In this document: piece by piece, positions 11,179 to 21,315 of the stretch
How the letters are laid out: each line of letters starts with the position of its first letter
Position numbering within the stretch: the first letter of the stretch is position 1
DNA from: Gari tellinella
Lineage: Eukaryota; Mollusca; Bivalvia; Cardiida; Psammobiidae
DNA: 64,000 nucleotides
Reading direction: 5' to 3'
Assembly: GCA_922989275.2 (NCBI GenBank)
Contig: OV277862.1
Coordinates: forward strand, 17,775,543 to 17,839,542
Notes under the pieces: generated by a model
The model's input: only the letters and a program-made list of their open reading frames with translations
Database searches by the model: none
Told to the model about the DNA's origin: nothing
Made by a program: the position numbers and the translations under genes

Positions 11179-11720
11179 GTGGTCTTTTTTCTGAACGATT
11201 TTTTTTTATAGATTCGTTTCTTCTTTTTAATATATTTAACTGCTTAAAGCATGCTGACAGGAACATGTAAAATGCTCCAATTAGAAGGTTCTTATTGTCA
11301 GCCTGCGTCAACACTAATATTATGCTAAGCGCGACTTCGTTAATAGTTGCTAATTGTTTGCAAACAGTTTAGATCCAGAAAGGCCGCCGCATTACGCGGT
11401 GTATAATCTGGATCCAACCTTTTGTTCCAGTCATATTTTACTTTCCTTATTTGTCAGCCTGATAAAGGTTAGACAGCAAACTGCATGACATTTTCATAAA
11501 GCTCTTCAAGTATCAAGAAAGAGCTGAAGCATGAAAACCATAGAACTATCAGCCACTGCTTAGAAATATATTTGGTAAATGATGATTTACAAATGAGAGA
11601 AAAAATCGCCAACGACAACGCAATCAGCAATTAGCAAGTCATTTCTACAAACGATAAATCTCGTGTTAGTATGCGAGAAGAGTCAAGAGAGCCCATACGA
11701 ACGCTAGGTTGTTAAATTTG
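11179..11720 (+). repeat. Segment shared with 25807-26380, copy 1
   Basis: Collinear with 25807-26380: TATAGATTCGTTTC, a decayed H1 stem, TATGCTAAGCGCGACTT, an H2 hairpin (11357-11425), then TGGTAAATGATGATTTACAA and ATTTCTACAAACGATAAA. Together with the array and SINE it forms one duplicated block. Confidence 0.85.
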
Positions 11721-11756
11721 AATGTTTCACACCAAAGAACACTCTACAGTAGAGAC

Positions 11757-11935
11757 TTATTTGCGACAGGCAGAAGTTAGTTCTGATTCGGTACGATTAA
11801 ATGTTTGATATTTATGCGTTGCAATAATTGTGTTATAGACGTATTTCTTACCTGGTCTGACATTGTTTACATCAATTCACCATGGATTCCGAATCACGGC
11901 CAATATCCGGTGTACAATGTATGCCAGTGATTAAG
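11757..11935 (+). repeat. Plus-strand partner of 8275-8460
   Basis: Matches the minus strand of 8275-8460 (see that entry), giving an inverted pair 3.3 kb apart. Confidence 0.65.
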
Positions 11936-11979
11936 CCTCAGGGCGGCTGCAAGATAGGGAGGTATCTGGGGACTGGCCC

Positions 11980-12209
11980 TTAACCCATTACCCCATAGCT
12001 TGTTTCTAGTTTTAAGGATAGGTGACCACTTAAAGCAGGTTGAAGTAAAGCAGAATGCGCCTTAAGGCGCATTTTGCTTTACTTTCAGCCTGCTTTAAGC
12101 TACCATCTGCTAGAATATAGAAAATATTTTATAGAAAAATATCCATGACTGTATAAAGTGGACCTATTTACTTCAGTGAAAAAGACGTGTTTATGGGGTA
12201 ATGGGTTAA
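11980..12209 (+). mobile_element. Fam-A MITE, intact reference copy
   Basis: This 230-bp copy has both terminal repeats (TTAACCCATTACCCCATA and its complement ending GGGGTAATGGGTTAA), TTAA at each end, and a complete H1 palindrome at 12028-12105. It defines the family in this window. Confidence 0.9.
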
Positions 12210-12259
12210 AAAGTAGTAAACCGAAACAAACCAAACTAGACTACACGCACTTCTCTTAC

Positions 12260-12380
12260 ATTTTGGCAATTCCTGCTTTCCTCTGCATGTGTCCGTGCCA
12301 TTGCTATCCTCCATGCAGTTGCCATATAACAGACAAGCAACAGACAGAATCAGCACCAACAGAAATATATGCCCACCCAT
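12260..12380 (-). CDS. Candidate first exon with signal peptide
   Basis: An ATG at 12380-12378 opens MGGHIFLLVLILSVACLLYG, a textbook signal peptide (short polar start, long hydrophobic core, small residues before NC), followed by MEDSNGTDTCRGKQELPK. A consensus donor (GTAAGA, 12259-12254) ends the exon after 40 codons plus one base, phase 1. Phase 1 is what the CUB-like exon at 6344-6595 needs, and both lie on the minus strand in the right order, so they may be one secreted-protein gene; 5.7 kb of repeat-rich DNA separates them and other exons may exist. A chance hydrophobic ORF next to a GT cannot be excluded. Confidence 0.4.
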
Positions 12381-12506
12381 ATTGCAGCTCTATTACATCT
12401 CCAGTAAAATTTGTAGTAATCTGAGGCGTCTATCAAATCATATGAGAGGTTGAACAGGAAAGCGTGAATACATTCAATATCCTGTATAATATCCTATTAG
12501 CATTGT

Positions 12507-12752
12507 TCAACACATTAATCCCTGAAACTTTTTAAGGACAATTCCTATTTCCAATTAAGCCTATTCCATTTTGACTATCTATATAGGGTTGATTTTAACA
12601 ATGCATGTATATTGCAAACTGACAAACAATGCAGACCCTGATCAGAGGGCTCCTGCAGGCGCCCTCTGATCAGGGTATGCACTGCTTGCATAGGACAAAG
12701 ATACTCGGTTTGTTCTGACGAGTATAATCGTCGCTAGGGTTTAATGTGTTAA
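12507..12752 (+). mobile_element. Fam-K element with H2-like core
   Basis: Left end CAACACATTAATCCCTGAAA, core GCAGACCCTGATCAGAGGGC with its complement at 12617-12691, right end TCGCTAGGGTTTAATGTG followed by TTAA. Confidence 0.7.
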
Positions 12753-13142
12753 CCTTTTGCATGTTAAGATAACAGTTGCAAATAACTTCAATTCATTCAA
12801 GCGTTGAGTAACTGAGTCTCACCTGGATCTAAGATGTTTGACACTCTTGTGATATTTCTCAAACGGTGTGACAAAGGCTACTATTTTCTAAGAATTGCTT
12901 CAGAGTTCTAATTTTGCAGACAGCAATTGTGAAGCATGTAAAAGGTTAGCAAGTCATATGCACACATCTTCGAACCCAAGACTTCACTTGAACTTGGTCA
13001 AATGATCATCCCGGATCCTCAATCTAAGCATTGTCTCTCTGTTTATAGATAGTCATTTTCACATTGTCGTCTGCTTATTGCTTAACGCATTCACTCCTGC
13101 ATGAATCCTTTAACCCTTTACTCCATGTATACGTATTGTATG

Positions 13143-13449
13143 CTTGCAACATCGATCAGCACCAGTGGTCCACTATGGCTATGAACCGCGATGCTTGGAG
13201 ACACACCATTTGCAGTGCTGCAACTTCCTTTGAGAAATCTCGAATAAAACAACTTAAAGACAAAAGGTACCGTAGGAAAAACCCGGTTAACACTCAGGAC
13301 ATGCCCGCCCAGACCTACAAATGCAGATGCTGCAGTCGTGTATGCCTTTCACGCATAGGCCTAGCCAGTCACCAGCGTGCTTGCAACAGACGTGGAAACA
13401 CACCTACTTAGATCTTCGTTCGCGAAGCCAAGCCATGATGATGATGACG
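13143..13449 (+). pseudogene. LINE C-terminal fragment with zinc knuckle and 3' tail
   Basis: The frame ending at 13411 reads IDQHQWSTMAMNRDAWR, then a basic stretch, then YKCRCCSRVCLSRIGLASHQ and RAC. The C-x-C-C...SRIGL-x-SH-x3-C pattern is the zinc-knuckle tail common after the reverse transcriptase of invertebrate RTE/CR1-like LINEs. Just downstream, CGAAGCCAAGCC and a short ATG/GAT microsatellite (13435-13449) look like the LINE 3' end. The upstream polymerase is absent, so this is a 5'-truncated, non-autonomous insertion. Confidence 0.75.
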
Positions 13450-13467
13450 TATTGTAACAGTACTATT

Positions 13468-13542
13468 TCCCTCAGTGAAGGAATAAATAATAACTGTGTT
13501 AGTAACACAGTTATTATTTATTCCTCCACAGGGGAAAATAGT
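13468..13542. repeat. Long palindrome at MITE junction
   Basis: Arms at 13480-13500 and 13504-13524 are perfectly complementary (GGAATAAATAATAACTGTG...) around a 3-base loop, with weaker pairing outward (TACTATTTCC / GGGGAAAATAG). It lies where Fam-A sequence resumes, as though one MITE end had been copied in reverse. Confidence 0.85.
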
Positions 13543-13726
13543 CTCAATATATACAGTCATGAAATATGTATCATAAGAAATGTTTTCTTTATTCTGGTAG
13601 ATGGTAAATTAGAGCAGGGAAAATGGAACAGAGTGTACTTTCAACCTGCTTTAAGTGTTCATCTGTCTTTAAAACTAGAAACAGGCTATGGGGTAAAGGG
13701 TTAGTGGAAAATTTCAATTTTCAATG

Positions 13727-13890
13727 AAGTCTAGTCCAGTTTTGACTATTTAGGGGGGGGGGGTTACTACAAAATATATCGCAAAATGACAAACAGCAGA
13801 CTTCTGTAGGAGCCCTTCTGATCAGGGTCTACACTGTGTACATAAGACTAGTATACTCTTCACAGACGAAGCTAGAGTTGAATGTGTTAA
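13727..13890 (+). mobile_element. Fam-K element, partial
   Basis: TAGTCCAGTTTTGACTATTT, a G run, the H2-like stem at 13788-13840 and GAGTTGAATGTGTTAA at the right end. Confidence 0.6.
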
Positions 13891-14149
13891 GAATAATCTG
13901 CTGTATTTTTAATTTAAAATTATTTGACACCTTGCCTGTATGAAGAACTATTAATAGTTTCAAAATGTTTGGATCCTGAACAGGTTCTGAAGCCTTCGGC
14001 TTTCGATCCATCATGGGAAACGACAAAAGACTGCCATTGTTCGCAATATGCTGAAGAAAATTAGTTCGACTTTATCTAATAGTCATCTGCATTATACTGA
14101 ACCAAAAATAGAAACTTTCGCTAGCCATTGCAAACAGACCCCGGTTAGG

Positions 14150-14337
14150 TGTTATTATTTCCGCAAAATACACATTTATGTTAAAAGAATAGTTTTCATT
14201 GCAAACAGTTTTGAGCCAGATTAGACACTGGGTCACACGGTGTCTTATCTTGTTCCAAGTTGTTTGCAATTGAAATATTTGTTTTAACACAAACGTATGT
14301 TTAGGGGAAAGAATAACGACTTCCCTACTATCAAACA
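14150..14337. mobile_element. Fam-C element with H2 core
   Basis: The H2 palindrome at 14198-14271 lies between AATACACATTTATGTTAAAA and AAAGAATAACGACTTCCC. A second H2 palindrome at 14383-14454 lies just downstream, outside this copy. Confidence 0.65.
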
Positions 14338-14658
14338 TATTTTGCGCCGTCTCATGAGGAAACCTGACTTAATTCTTGTATTGCAAACAGTGTTGACCAA
14401 GACCAGCCACCGCGTCTTTGATGCGGCAGCTGGTCTTGATCTACACTGTTTGACACCCGCAAGCATGCATCTAAAGCAGTTTATGTATCTGTATTATTAT
14501 GGTATTTTGCCGTGTATACCAAACTCAGATTCAGAGCCTGTGGTGACACCTTTGGCTGTACAATGTTGCAATGCAATAAGGCTGGTTTTGTCACAACACA
14601 GTTCAAGGGGGGTTATCCGGGGCCCGGATAATAACGCCTTCCCCACTGTCAATACATA

Positions 14659-15399
14659 CAGTAAACCTCTCTATTACGACCATTAAAACGAAGGTTAATT
14701 GACCGCATACAGACATGTAACAATTTAAAAAGGCTCGCAACCGGATTTAGCATTAAAAATAGTAATTTGTAAATACATATCAAATGCTTATATAAATGGT
14801 TAAAATTTAGTTTAGGATAATAAATTCTGTTAAAAAATGCATTTCTAAAAAAAAAAAGAAAGAAGAAGCTCAGGTGGGATTCGAACCCGTGACCCTCCAT
14901 TGCGGAGACAAACATGAAAAATGAGGACACGCCTTTACCGCCTCGGCTACGGGTGCTCTCTATATATACGGTAGCGAATTAACGTACTTAACTGGTAGCG
15001 ATTAATACTACAGTATTCGGCTCGGGTTTATGTCAGAGCCCGTGAACAGAAGCAACAACAACAAAGTTCTATACCGTCAGCTGACGGTATAGAAAAACGA
15101 TGGAATATATCTAAAAAAACTAAGATTCGGTGACGATTCTTGAGACTTTTTTGGACTGATCATATTTTTTTAATGTCAGAAACCAAATAATGCCACAAAT
15201 TTGCTTTTATTTGAGTATTTTATTTTACTTTGACAAGTACACCATCCGGTTGCGAGTCCCTTTAAAGCAATGTGAACATAAAACAGAAAGCTCCTACAGG
15301 AGCTTTCTGTTTTACGTTCACATTGCTTTAAGCAGTCACCTGTCTCAAAACACCTAATAATGAATATAATTTAGTGGTGGTAATAGAGAGGTTTTACTG
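14659..15399. mobile_element. Fam-D MITE containing a nested insertion
   Basis: CAGTAAACCTCTCTATTACG at the left and GGTAATAGAGAGGTTTTACTG at the right, with TA on both sides (14657-14658, 15400-15401). The right half keeps a complete H1-like hairpin at 15267-15336 (AAAGCTCCTACAGGAGCTTT centre). Most of the interior is the insertion at 14730-15260. Confidence 0.8.
14730..15260 (-). mobile_element. Nested element with CTCGCAACCGGAT ends and tRNA-Leu-like sequence
   Basis: Inverted ends CTCGCAACCGGAT (near 14731) and ATCCGGTTGCGAG (near 15244) bound the insertion. Minus strand 14958-14868 resembles tRNA-Leu: TAGCCGAGGCGGTAAAGGCG (D arm), TCTCCGCAATGGAGG (long variable arm), GGGTTCGAATCCCAC (T arm). 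The anticodon arm is replaced by unrelated sequence, so it cannot be a functional tRNA. A perfect 20-bp palindrome, centre CAGCTG, lies near 15070-15092. Confidence 0.6.
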
Positions 15400-15679
15400 T
15401 ATAATGAAAAGTAAGAAGATGTATGAGAACTCAATACAATCTTGAAATTGAAAGTTTTAATCAACAATAGAAATTGAATCACAAGAACACACATTAACAT
15501 CATAGGCAAAGGGTGATGGGTAGGGTGTGGGCAGTACAGTAATTCGTCACGGATGTTCTATACAGTCTGGTCTTCTGTTGTTTTCTGTGCTTCACGGTTA
15601 TATATACATGTAGTATTTAGACACGGAATTATACAAAATCAGTGTATAATTCTGTGATTTAGAGTTCATCAACATTCCA

Positions 15680-15865
15680 ATGTTCAATTAAGTCTAGTCT
15701 ATATTTTTTACTACTTAGGGTTGATTTTAACAATATATTTCAAAATGACAAATACTGCAGAGTCAGGGTCTATACTGTTTGCATGGGACAACTACAAGTG
15801 TAATCCTCACAGGTACCCTGTTTGTAAATGACGAGTATACTCGTCGCTAGGGTTGAATGTGTTAA
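15680..15865 (+). mobile_element. Fam-K element
   Basis: TAAGTCTAGTCTATATTTTT, partial H2-like stem (15750-15787), then GACGAGTATACTCGTCGCTAG and GGTTGAATGTGTTAA at the right end. Another decayed H2-like stem follows at 15978-16050. Confidence 0.6.
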
Positions 15866-16216
15866 AGAATTTTAGTCAATGCCTGCTTCTCTCGATATTT
15901 AGTATTTACTATATGGTGTTAGAGATTTTTCCTTCAACAGTTCATATGTTCTGTTTCTATAGAGTGCAGTTGTCTTATGCAAACAGTGTATTTCCAGATC
16001 AGAGGTTTCCTAAAGGAGTCCTCTGATCAAGGTCTGCAGTGTCTGTCATTCAAGTTCGATATATTTCAGGTAACAACCCTTAGTAGCTACAAATGGGCTA
16101 GATTAACTTTGAAACGGAAATTGCCCATTAAAAGTTTCAGGTGAATGATTTAATCAACGTCTCTGAATATACAATCATGCAGCGAGGTCTTACCCCAAAA
16201 GTTCGCCCTAACACTC

Positions 16217-16471
16217 CAGGGCTGCCATTTCTCCGGATTTTTCCTAAATCTCCGGATTTTTTCCAAGTTCAAGGTAGCTTAAAGCAGGCTGAAAGTAAAG
16301 CAGAATGCGCCCTAAGGCGCATTCTGCTTTACTTACAGCTTGCGTTAAGTAGTCGCATGTCAACAATACAAGAAAAAGGCTATGAGGTAAAGGTACGATT
16401 CGTAAAATCGCACTTGAAAGTTGCAAATTTGGAAATCTTAGGATTTTTCATATCAACTTATGGCAGGCCTG
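16217..16471 (+). mobile_element. Fam-H element with H1 core and direct-repeat flanks
   Basis: AGGGCTGCCATTTCTCCGG on the left, H1 palindrome at 16268-16350, TTATGGCAGGCCTG on the right. The host sequence ACACTCC flanks both sides, a 6-8 bp target duplication of the hAT type. It lies 36 bp beyond the stop codon of the ORF at 16507-17262. Confidence 0.8.
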
Positions 16472-16506
16472 ACACTCCTACCCACACCCCGTACCCGTCC
16501 CCAGAC

Positions 16507-17262
16507 TCAGTGACTTTTCCTGGAGGCCCTGGATGAGCCTCTTGAACTAGACCTCTCCCCATATATCCTGGAATATTCTTTGTATGGCAGTCCTTTGTAC
16601 GCCTTGCCAACGATTTCCTCGTTCTTAGCTATCAGTTCTGGTGCTTGGTTGTTATGGTCAACACTGATAGAGTTGGCTCCAATCTGCATACAGTCTTGGC
16701 TTATCTTCTTTATCTTGGCAGAAATTCTCACTTCGGTTTCTCGTCTTTCCATTATTTCAATGACATTGTTGGCCACCAGTTTTTGTTTCTTCTGTTTCTG
16801 TTGTGTTCCAGCTGGGTGATTTTTGAAGGCTGTCGTGTGTCCAATTTCTGGCAATTTACCGCAGGTGTTGTTAAACACCGTCCCACAGCGACCCATCTCT
16901 GCCAGTTTGGTTTGAGTGTCCACAATTCCGAGCATTTCTCCCGGTTTCTTTCTCTTATTAACAGTGACATCGTCGTGTTCATGGTATTGGCATTCAGTAG
17001 ACCGTGGATTTACTTTCAGCTCACATGTCCTCTGTGGCAGAGAAGAGCGAATAAGCTGCTCCTCTCTGATTTGCGCCAGGCGGTGTAATTCCGCCATTCC
17101 CAATCCAGGCTTACCGCTTTTGTTTGTCAGTCGTAGAGCTACACCTTTTACATCCGGCAGCGGCGTCACGGTTCTGTGAGAAGTTCTGGAAGAGGTCGCA
17201 GACCGCGAGGGGCGCAAATAGCCGCCAATATTGCCTTCGTTTGGACTTCGTTTATCTTTCAT
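16507..17262 (-). CDS. Uncharacterised 251-residue intronless ORF
   Basis: The longest non-repetitive ORF outside BBS4. The first ATG (17262-17260) gives MKDKRSPNEGNIGGYLRPSR; a 19-codon upstream extension has no ATG. I recognise no domain. The protein is basic and hydrophilic: no signal peptide or membrane segment, a lysine/glutamine-rich segment near 155-165 (QQKQKKQK), a charged stretch after it (MERRETEVRISAKIKKIS), and a Ser/Arg-rich C-terminus (GERSSSRGSSRASRKSH). The segment GLGMAELHRLAQIREEQLIR is predicted helical. Uninterrupted coding, a non-repeat composition and the CRE-bearing sequence upstream favour a real single-exon gene or large exon. Function unknown; a retrocopy or chance ORF remains possible. 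Confidence 0.5.
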   Translation of the reverse strand: MKDKRSPNEGNIGGYLRPSRSATSSRTSHRTVTPLPDVKGVALRLTNKSGKPGLGMAELHRLAQIREEQLIRSSLPQRTCELKVNPRSTECQYHEHDDVTVNKRKKPGEMLGIVDTQTKLAEMGRCGTVFNNTCGKLPEIGHTTAFKNHPAGTQQKQKKQKLVANNVIEIMERRETEVRISAKIKKISQDCMQIGANSISVDHNNQAPELIAKNEEIVGKAYKGLPYKEYSRIYGERSSSRGSSRASRKSH

Positions 17263-17289
17263 GTCTGTGGTTTTACGAGTAGAATCTAT

Positions 17290-17390
17290 ATCTAACGTTG
17301 CTATTACTATGGAAATCAATTATGACGTCACTGTTTTACGTTCATTCGTAGCTGTCGTTGCTATTGGGAGAGTTATGACGTCACCATTTT
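17290..17390 (-). promoter_or_regulatory. Paired CRE sites with GTTGCTATT motifs
   Basis: Perfect TGACGTCA palindromes occur at 17323-17330 and 17376-17383. Each is preceded on the plus strand by CGTTGCTATT (17296-17305, 17356-17365), so the pair looks like a duplicated module. GTTGCTAT resembles an RFX half site, and the second copy continues TATTGGG, an inverted CCAAT box. The block lies 61-121 bp before the start of the minus-strand ORF at 16507-17262, a normal position for a TATA-less promoter. Binding is inferred from motif match only. Confidence 0.5.
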
Positions 17391-17968
17391 ATGTGGTCAA
17401 CGTCACGTTCATGTTATTCCTTAATTGGGGCAGCGTCGTTCAGATGCTAGACTATGTCTACTTTACGAGATTGTTAATGGGTTGGTGGCGGTCCAAGTCC
17501 CAGCTCATTTACACAGAACGCTCGTCTATCTAGACTGTAGTGTTTCACTCTGTGAGTTTCAGAAAGGTTCATACCGGAGCAGACTAGATCTATTACAAAA
17601 TTAAATACTCTTTTTACCCCCTAACAATCGTACAGTAGAAAGCTCTTCCGGCAGATGTTGTGCTACTTGAGAGCTTGAAAACGTTTCAGTCCTCAATCAG
17701 CACTATAAATCATTTTCAGCCATAAGTCCAGCAATGATTTTTTATTTACTCTTGTTTCCTGCTAAGTTTTTTACATCTTAACTTTGTTTTATCTTAATCT
17801 TTATCTTTAATAGTGTTAACTCTACTTAAAGGCTAAAAAAAGTTAGATAATATGTTTGCAGCCATTGTTACACTACTTTGAATGTTTAAACACAAGGGGA
17901 AGGGCCGAAGCTAATGCTGTAAGAATTTGTGGCCCAATCCCATTTCTTTGTATTTATTGAAATAAAAT

Positions 17969-18935
17969 ATGTTTCAACTAAACTACAAGAAAGCGTTCGA
18001 TATGATAGACAGGACAGTCATCTGTAGAATCATTCGACATTATGGCATCCCAGATAAGATTGTTAACATAATGCGCAGCATGTACAACAACACAGACTGC
18101 CAGGTCATCCATGACAAGAGCCTTTCAGACCCTTCCGAGTCAACAACGGTGTCAGACAATGCTGCTTACTATCGCCATTGATATTCTCAGTTGTCATTGA
18201 CTGTGTGATGAGAACCACAATAGACAGGCCAAGAGGAATTCAGTGGACATTCACTCAGCATTTAGAAGATCTAGACTTTGCTGACGACATTGGACTCCTA
18301 TCTCACACCTACCAACATATCAAACAGAACACGGAACGTCTACAGATTGTTGCAAGACAGACTGGGTTAGAAACTAAGAGCCTGAGAATCAACGCAGCAC
18401 AGGATACACCAATTGTACTTGAAGGAGAGGACATTGAAAATGTATCCCAGTTCACCTACCTAGGAAGCACTGAGGAGGACATCCAAGCCAGAATCGGAAA
18501 AGCAAAACAAGCTTTCGCCATGCTGAAACCAATTTGGAACAGCAGGAACATCCAACTTCCAACTATTCAACTCAAATGTTAAAACCGTGCTACTGTATGG
18601 ATCGGAAACCTGGAGGCATACAAAGAATCTAGACAAAAAGTTACAGGTCTTCGTCAACACCTGCCTTAGACAGATTCTGAAAATCAGATGGCCCAATCGC
18701 ATATCTATTCAGGAGCTCTTACAACGGACAAAGCAAATCCCCATCACCATTGCCATAAAACAGAGAAAGAGGTCGTCCAGCTCTCACACGGAGGCGAACC
18801 CTTCATAATGAACTCCAGAAAATACGGATGTCATGGGGAGAAGCTAAGCACGCGGCCCAAGACCGAGTCCGATGGAGAGCTGTGGTGGAAGCCCTTTGTC
18901 CCAGGGGTGAAGAGGATATTAAGTAAGTAAGTAAA
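17969..18935 (+). pseudogene. Non-LTR reverse transcriptase relic, frameshifted
   Basis: Three frames together cover the C-terminal half of a LINE polyprotein. 17969-18181 carries YKKAFDMIDRTVICRIIRHYG (RT palm entry); 18178-18582 carries LEDLDFADDIGLLSH with the catalytic FADD at 18277-18288 and later FTYLGSTEEDIQARIGKAKQ; from about 18563 the frame shifts to VLLYGSETWRHTKNLDKK and LRQILKIRWPNRIS, the typical RTE/CR1-type tail. The block usually containing GVRQGCLLSP between the first two frames is missing, and a final shift leads to WRAVVEALCPRGEEDIK then a (TAAG)n tail at 18920-18935. Non-functional: deletion plus at least two frameshifts. The left neighbour, 17870-17968 (TTTGTGGCCCAATCCC...), resembles a LINE 3' end also glimpsed near 30030-30095. 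Confidence 0.85.
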
Positions 18936-19400
18936 CTAAAAGGCTAAGACGCGCGCGAAATTACCCGTGAGGGTGTGCGACAGAATAACATGATAAAGAT
19001 AGATAGATGATTTCGCTTCCTTAAGATATCTATGGTGTAAAAATACATTTACATTTTCGGTACTGTCTGACTGTTATTATGGTAGCCTATTCTCTCTAGG
19101 ATTTTTCTAGAGCAAATTATTTTTTCACTTTAAATTTATTCTTTTTTCTAGCAGGTAGCTTAAAGCAATAATTTTGCAAATAATAGTAACCAAACAATTT
19201 TTTATTTGCTCTAGAGTCTAGATATACGCCACAGCACGCATTACAGAAGCTTTTTTTATTGTGCTAAAATTCCAAAAAAAAAAAAAAAGAAAAAAAAAGA
19301 CCCAAACTTTGTCAGTGTTTCAAAAGACAAAATATCGGTGAGTATCCTGTCACGTGCCTATTTTCTTGACGGATAAAGGGGTGACAGATAAACTTTTCTT

Positions 19401-19484
19401 TATTATGTTAGTTGGTCACATGACTGATGTTATTATGTCAGTTGGTCACATGACTGATGTTATTATGTCAGTTGGTCACATGAC
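19401..19484 (+). repeat. Three 30-bp tandem units
   Basis: TATTATGTCAGTTGGTCACA / TGACTGATGT repeats at 19401, 19431 and 19461 almost without change. Each unit contains the E-box-like palindrome TCACATGA. Confidence 0.95.
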
Positions 19485-19685
19485 CTGTAGTCGGAACTAT
19501 TTTTACACCGAAACGCTGTTAGGAAAAGTATTCTAAAACTCTTACATGTACCAACAGAATCCCGACGTGTAACGACGCTTATTCCAATCAAATGTTTGAG
19601 AGGACGCGCAACAAGTCGCTTGCTGCGATACTTCTATTTTCGTCCACCTTTTAGATATCCTGAGTGAAAAAAAACACTAGATTGT

Positions 19686-19790
19686 TAAATAGAGGATCTT
19701 GTATGAGTGCTCATTATTTATCATTTTTAATAAACGAGTTTATTAAAAATGATAAATAATGTGCACGAATGTGAGATTCTATTTATCACA
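19686..19790. repeat. Foldback element with 24-bp perfect arms
   Basis: Arms at 19712-19735 and 19738-19761 (CATTATTTATCATTTTTAAT...) pair perfectly over a 2-base loop; pairing continues outward imperfectly (AATAGAGGATCTT / GAGATTCTATT). Confidence 0.85.
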
Positions 19791-19839
19791 TAACAAGTTT
19801 AAGCACCTATTAAATTGACTGAAGCCGTAGTTTGTAGAC

Positions 19840-20161
19840 CCTCCGCTATATAGGTTTTCCGCCGAACGTTACGTTGTTTACGTTAACGTCATAGCAAATG
19901 ACGTCATCTGGCGTCCCGCTACATGCAGCGCTTGCGGAAGAACAAGTTGGGCCGGAGCCCAAAAAACGATATTCCACTAGTGGATTACGATATTTATACA
20001 ATCGCTTTATGCAACTCCAAGACCGCAAATTATGTGATAAAGATTCTTTTATTTCTTTTCAACGTTACTAGGATGTGACGTCACTGACGTCATCTATATA
20101 ATAGCGCGCTTTCCTACAATAACATTTCTAGTTCTTTAGCGAGAATCTTAGAGCAAAAATG
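19840..20161 (+). promoter_or_regulatory. CRE/TATA promoter-like block
   Basis: TGACGTCA occurs at 19900-19907, 20076-20083 and 20085-20092; the last two are separated by one base. TATATAA follows at 20095-20101 and an ATG lies at 20159. That ATG opens about 52 codons (MTLALKKPFSIYFAIHSQKL...) ending at TAA inside a donor-like GTAAGT near 20313. On the opposite side TATATAG near 19844 is positioned for leftward transcription. It could be a promoter of an unrecognised gene or an element's internal promoter. No protein family recognised. Confidence 0.3.
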
Positions 20162-21315
20162 ACTCTAGCGCTAAAAAAACCATTCTCTATATATTTTGCT
20201 ATTCATAGCCAGAAATTACCTCCACAATTTAGTTTGCCTAGAAGCTCTTTGACCTCGTATGAACTCACCTATGCCATTTGGAATTATCTCACTCACTGGT
20301 GCCGCTGCGTGTAAGTGATACCATTTTGATGGTATAACCAATCTATATGTTTTTGAGTATGTTCGGACAAACAGAGTACCGCCATATTGTTTGAATAGGT
20401 CATCATAGCAACCAAACACATTAATCTCTAAACGATTCTATTAATTTATGTATACTTGTTAATTCAGACAATTTAATATTTAAAAAAATATATTTTTTGT
20501 TATTATACATGATCTTAGATTGGTACTGTACTTTTATAGTATTAAAGAAAGAATAATAACAGTATCTGACGTAATAATGTCACAGTGATCCTCGAAATGT
20601 TGCCAAATATGGCTCTATTCTCGGCAAAAAAAGCCTCAAATTGCACCCTTTCGGGCTCGTACACACGGACAAACAGGTGCAACCCCATTATATTTGGTAT
20701 CAAACTAAAGCTAACATAATAGCTACCTATCCAAGAAAGAAAACAATGTAGAACGTGCTTAAAAACGTCAGTATATATGCATTTAATAGAGTCAGGGGTC
20801 TGATTTCATATAAGAAGTTAAGTGTTTTTAAATGTTCTCGGGCTCGTACGCACAGACGGACAATTCAAACTATACATAATTTTCATTGTTAGAATGCTTA
20901 TAGTATGCAGTTTACCGATATGGTATTCATTAGTGTCAGTTATGATTATTTTGGCAGATATTGTTCATCAAAGCTGAGTAGGGGTACTCGAATTTCACCT
21001 AAAATTAACACATATCTCATCAGTACAGACGCACGAACAGTCGCTCTTGCATTATGTAGACTTATTATTGTAGATATACATATATTTGATATATATGTGA
21101 AGTTTCATCTTAAAATGAATTAGATACAGCCACTTCAGTATATGAGCCAAACTAGAGCTTTTTCACGATTTTCGAATAATCACAACGCATTATAGAGCCA
21201 CCACAGACAGACGGACGATCGTACACGCCAGCATTTTATATTTACCTGCAGTGTGTATATATAGGTAAAGCATGATGGTAAGTAATAGTTCACTTCTATG
21301 TAAATAAAAAATATA

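Larger units (their letters stand above)
13112..13707 (-). mobile_element. Fam-A MITE split by a LINE fragment
   Basis: Fam-A sequence appears at 13112-13128 (TTAACCCTTTACTCC) and resumes at about 13468 through the half H1 arm to GGGGTAAAGGGTTA at 13706. The 340 bp between is LINE-derived. The order implies the LINE landed in, or recombined with, an older MITE. Confidence 0.65.

Noticed and set aside
14868..14958. A functional tRNA-Leu gene
   Set aside because: The anticodon arm is missing and the sequence is embedded in a transposon-like insertion.
17969..18935. An active LINE
   Set aside because: A palm-domain block is missing, reading frames are shifted at least twice, and no endonuclease or 5' region is present.
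20216..20419. Minus-strand ORF ending at a donor-like GTGAGT
   Set aside because: It has no ATG start, no recognisable domain and no acceptor, so it was not called as an exon.
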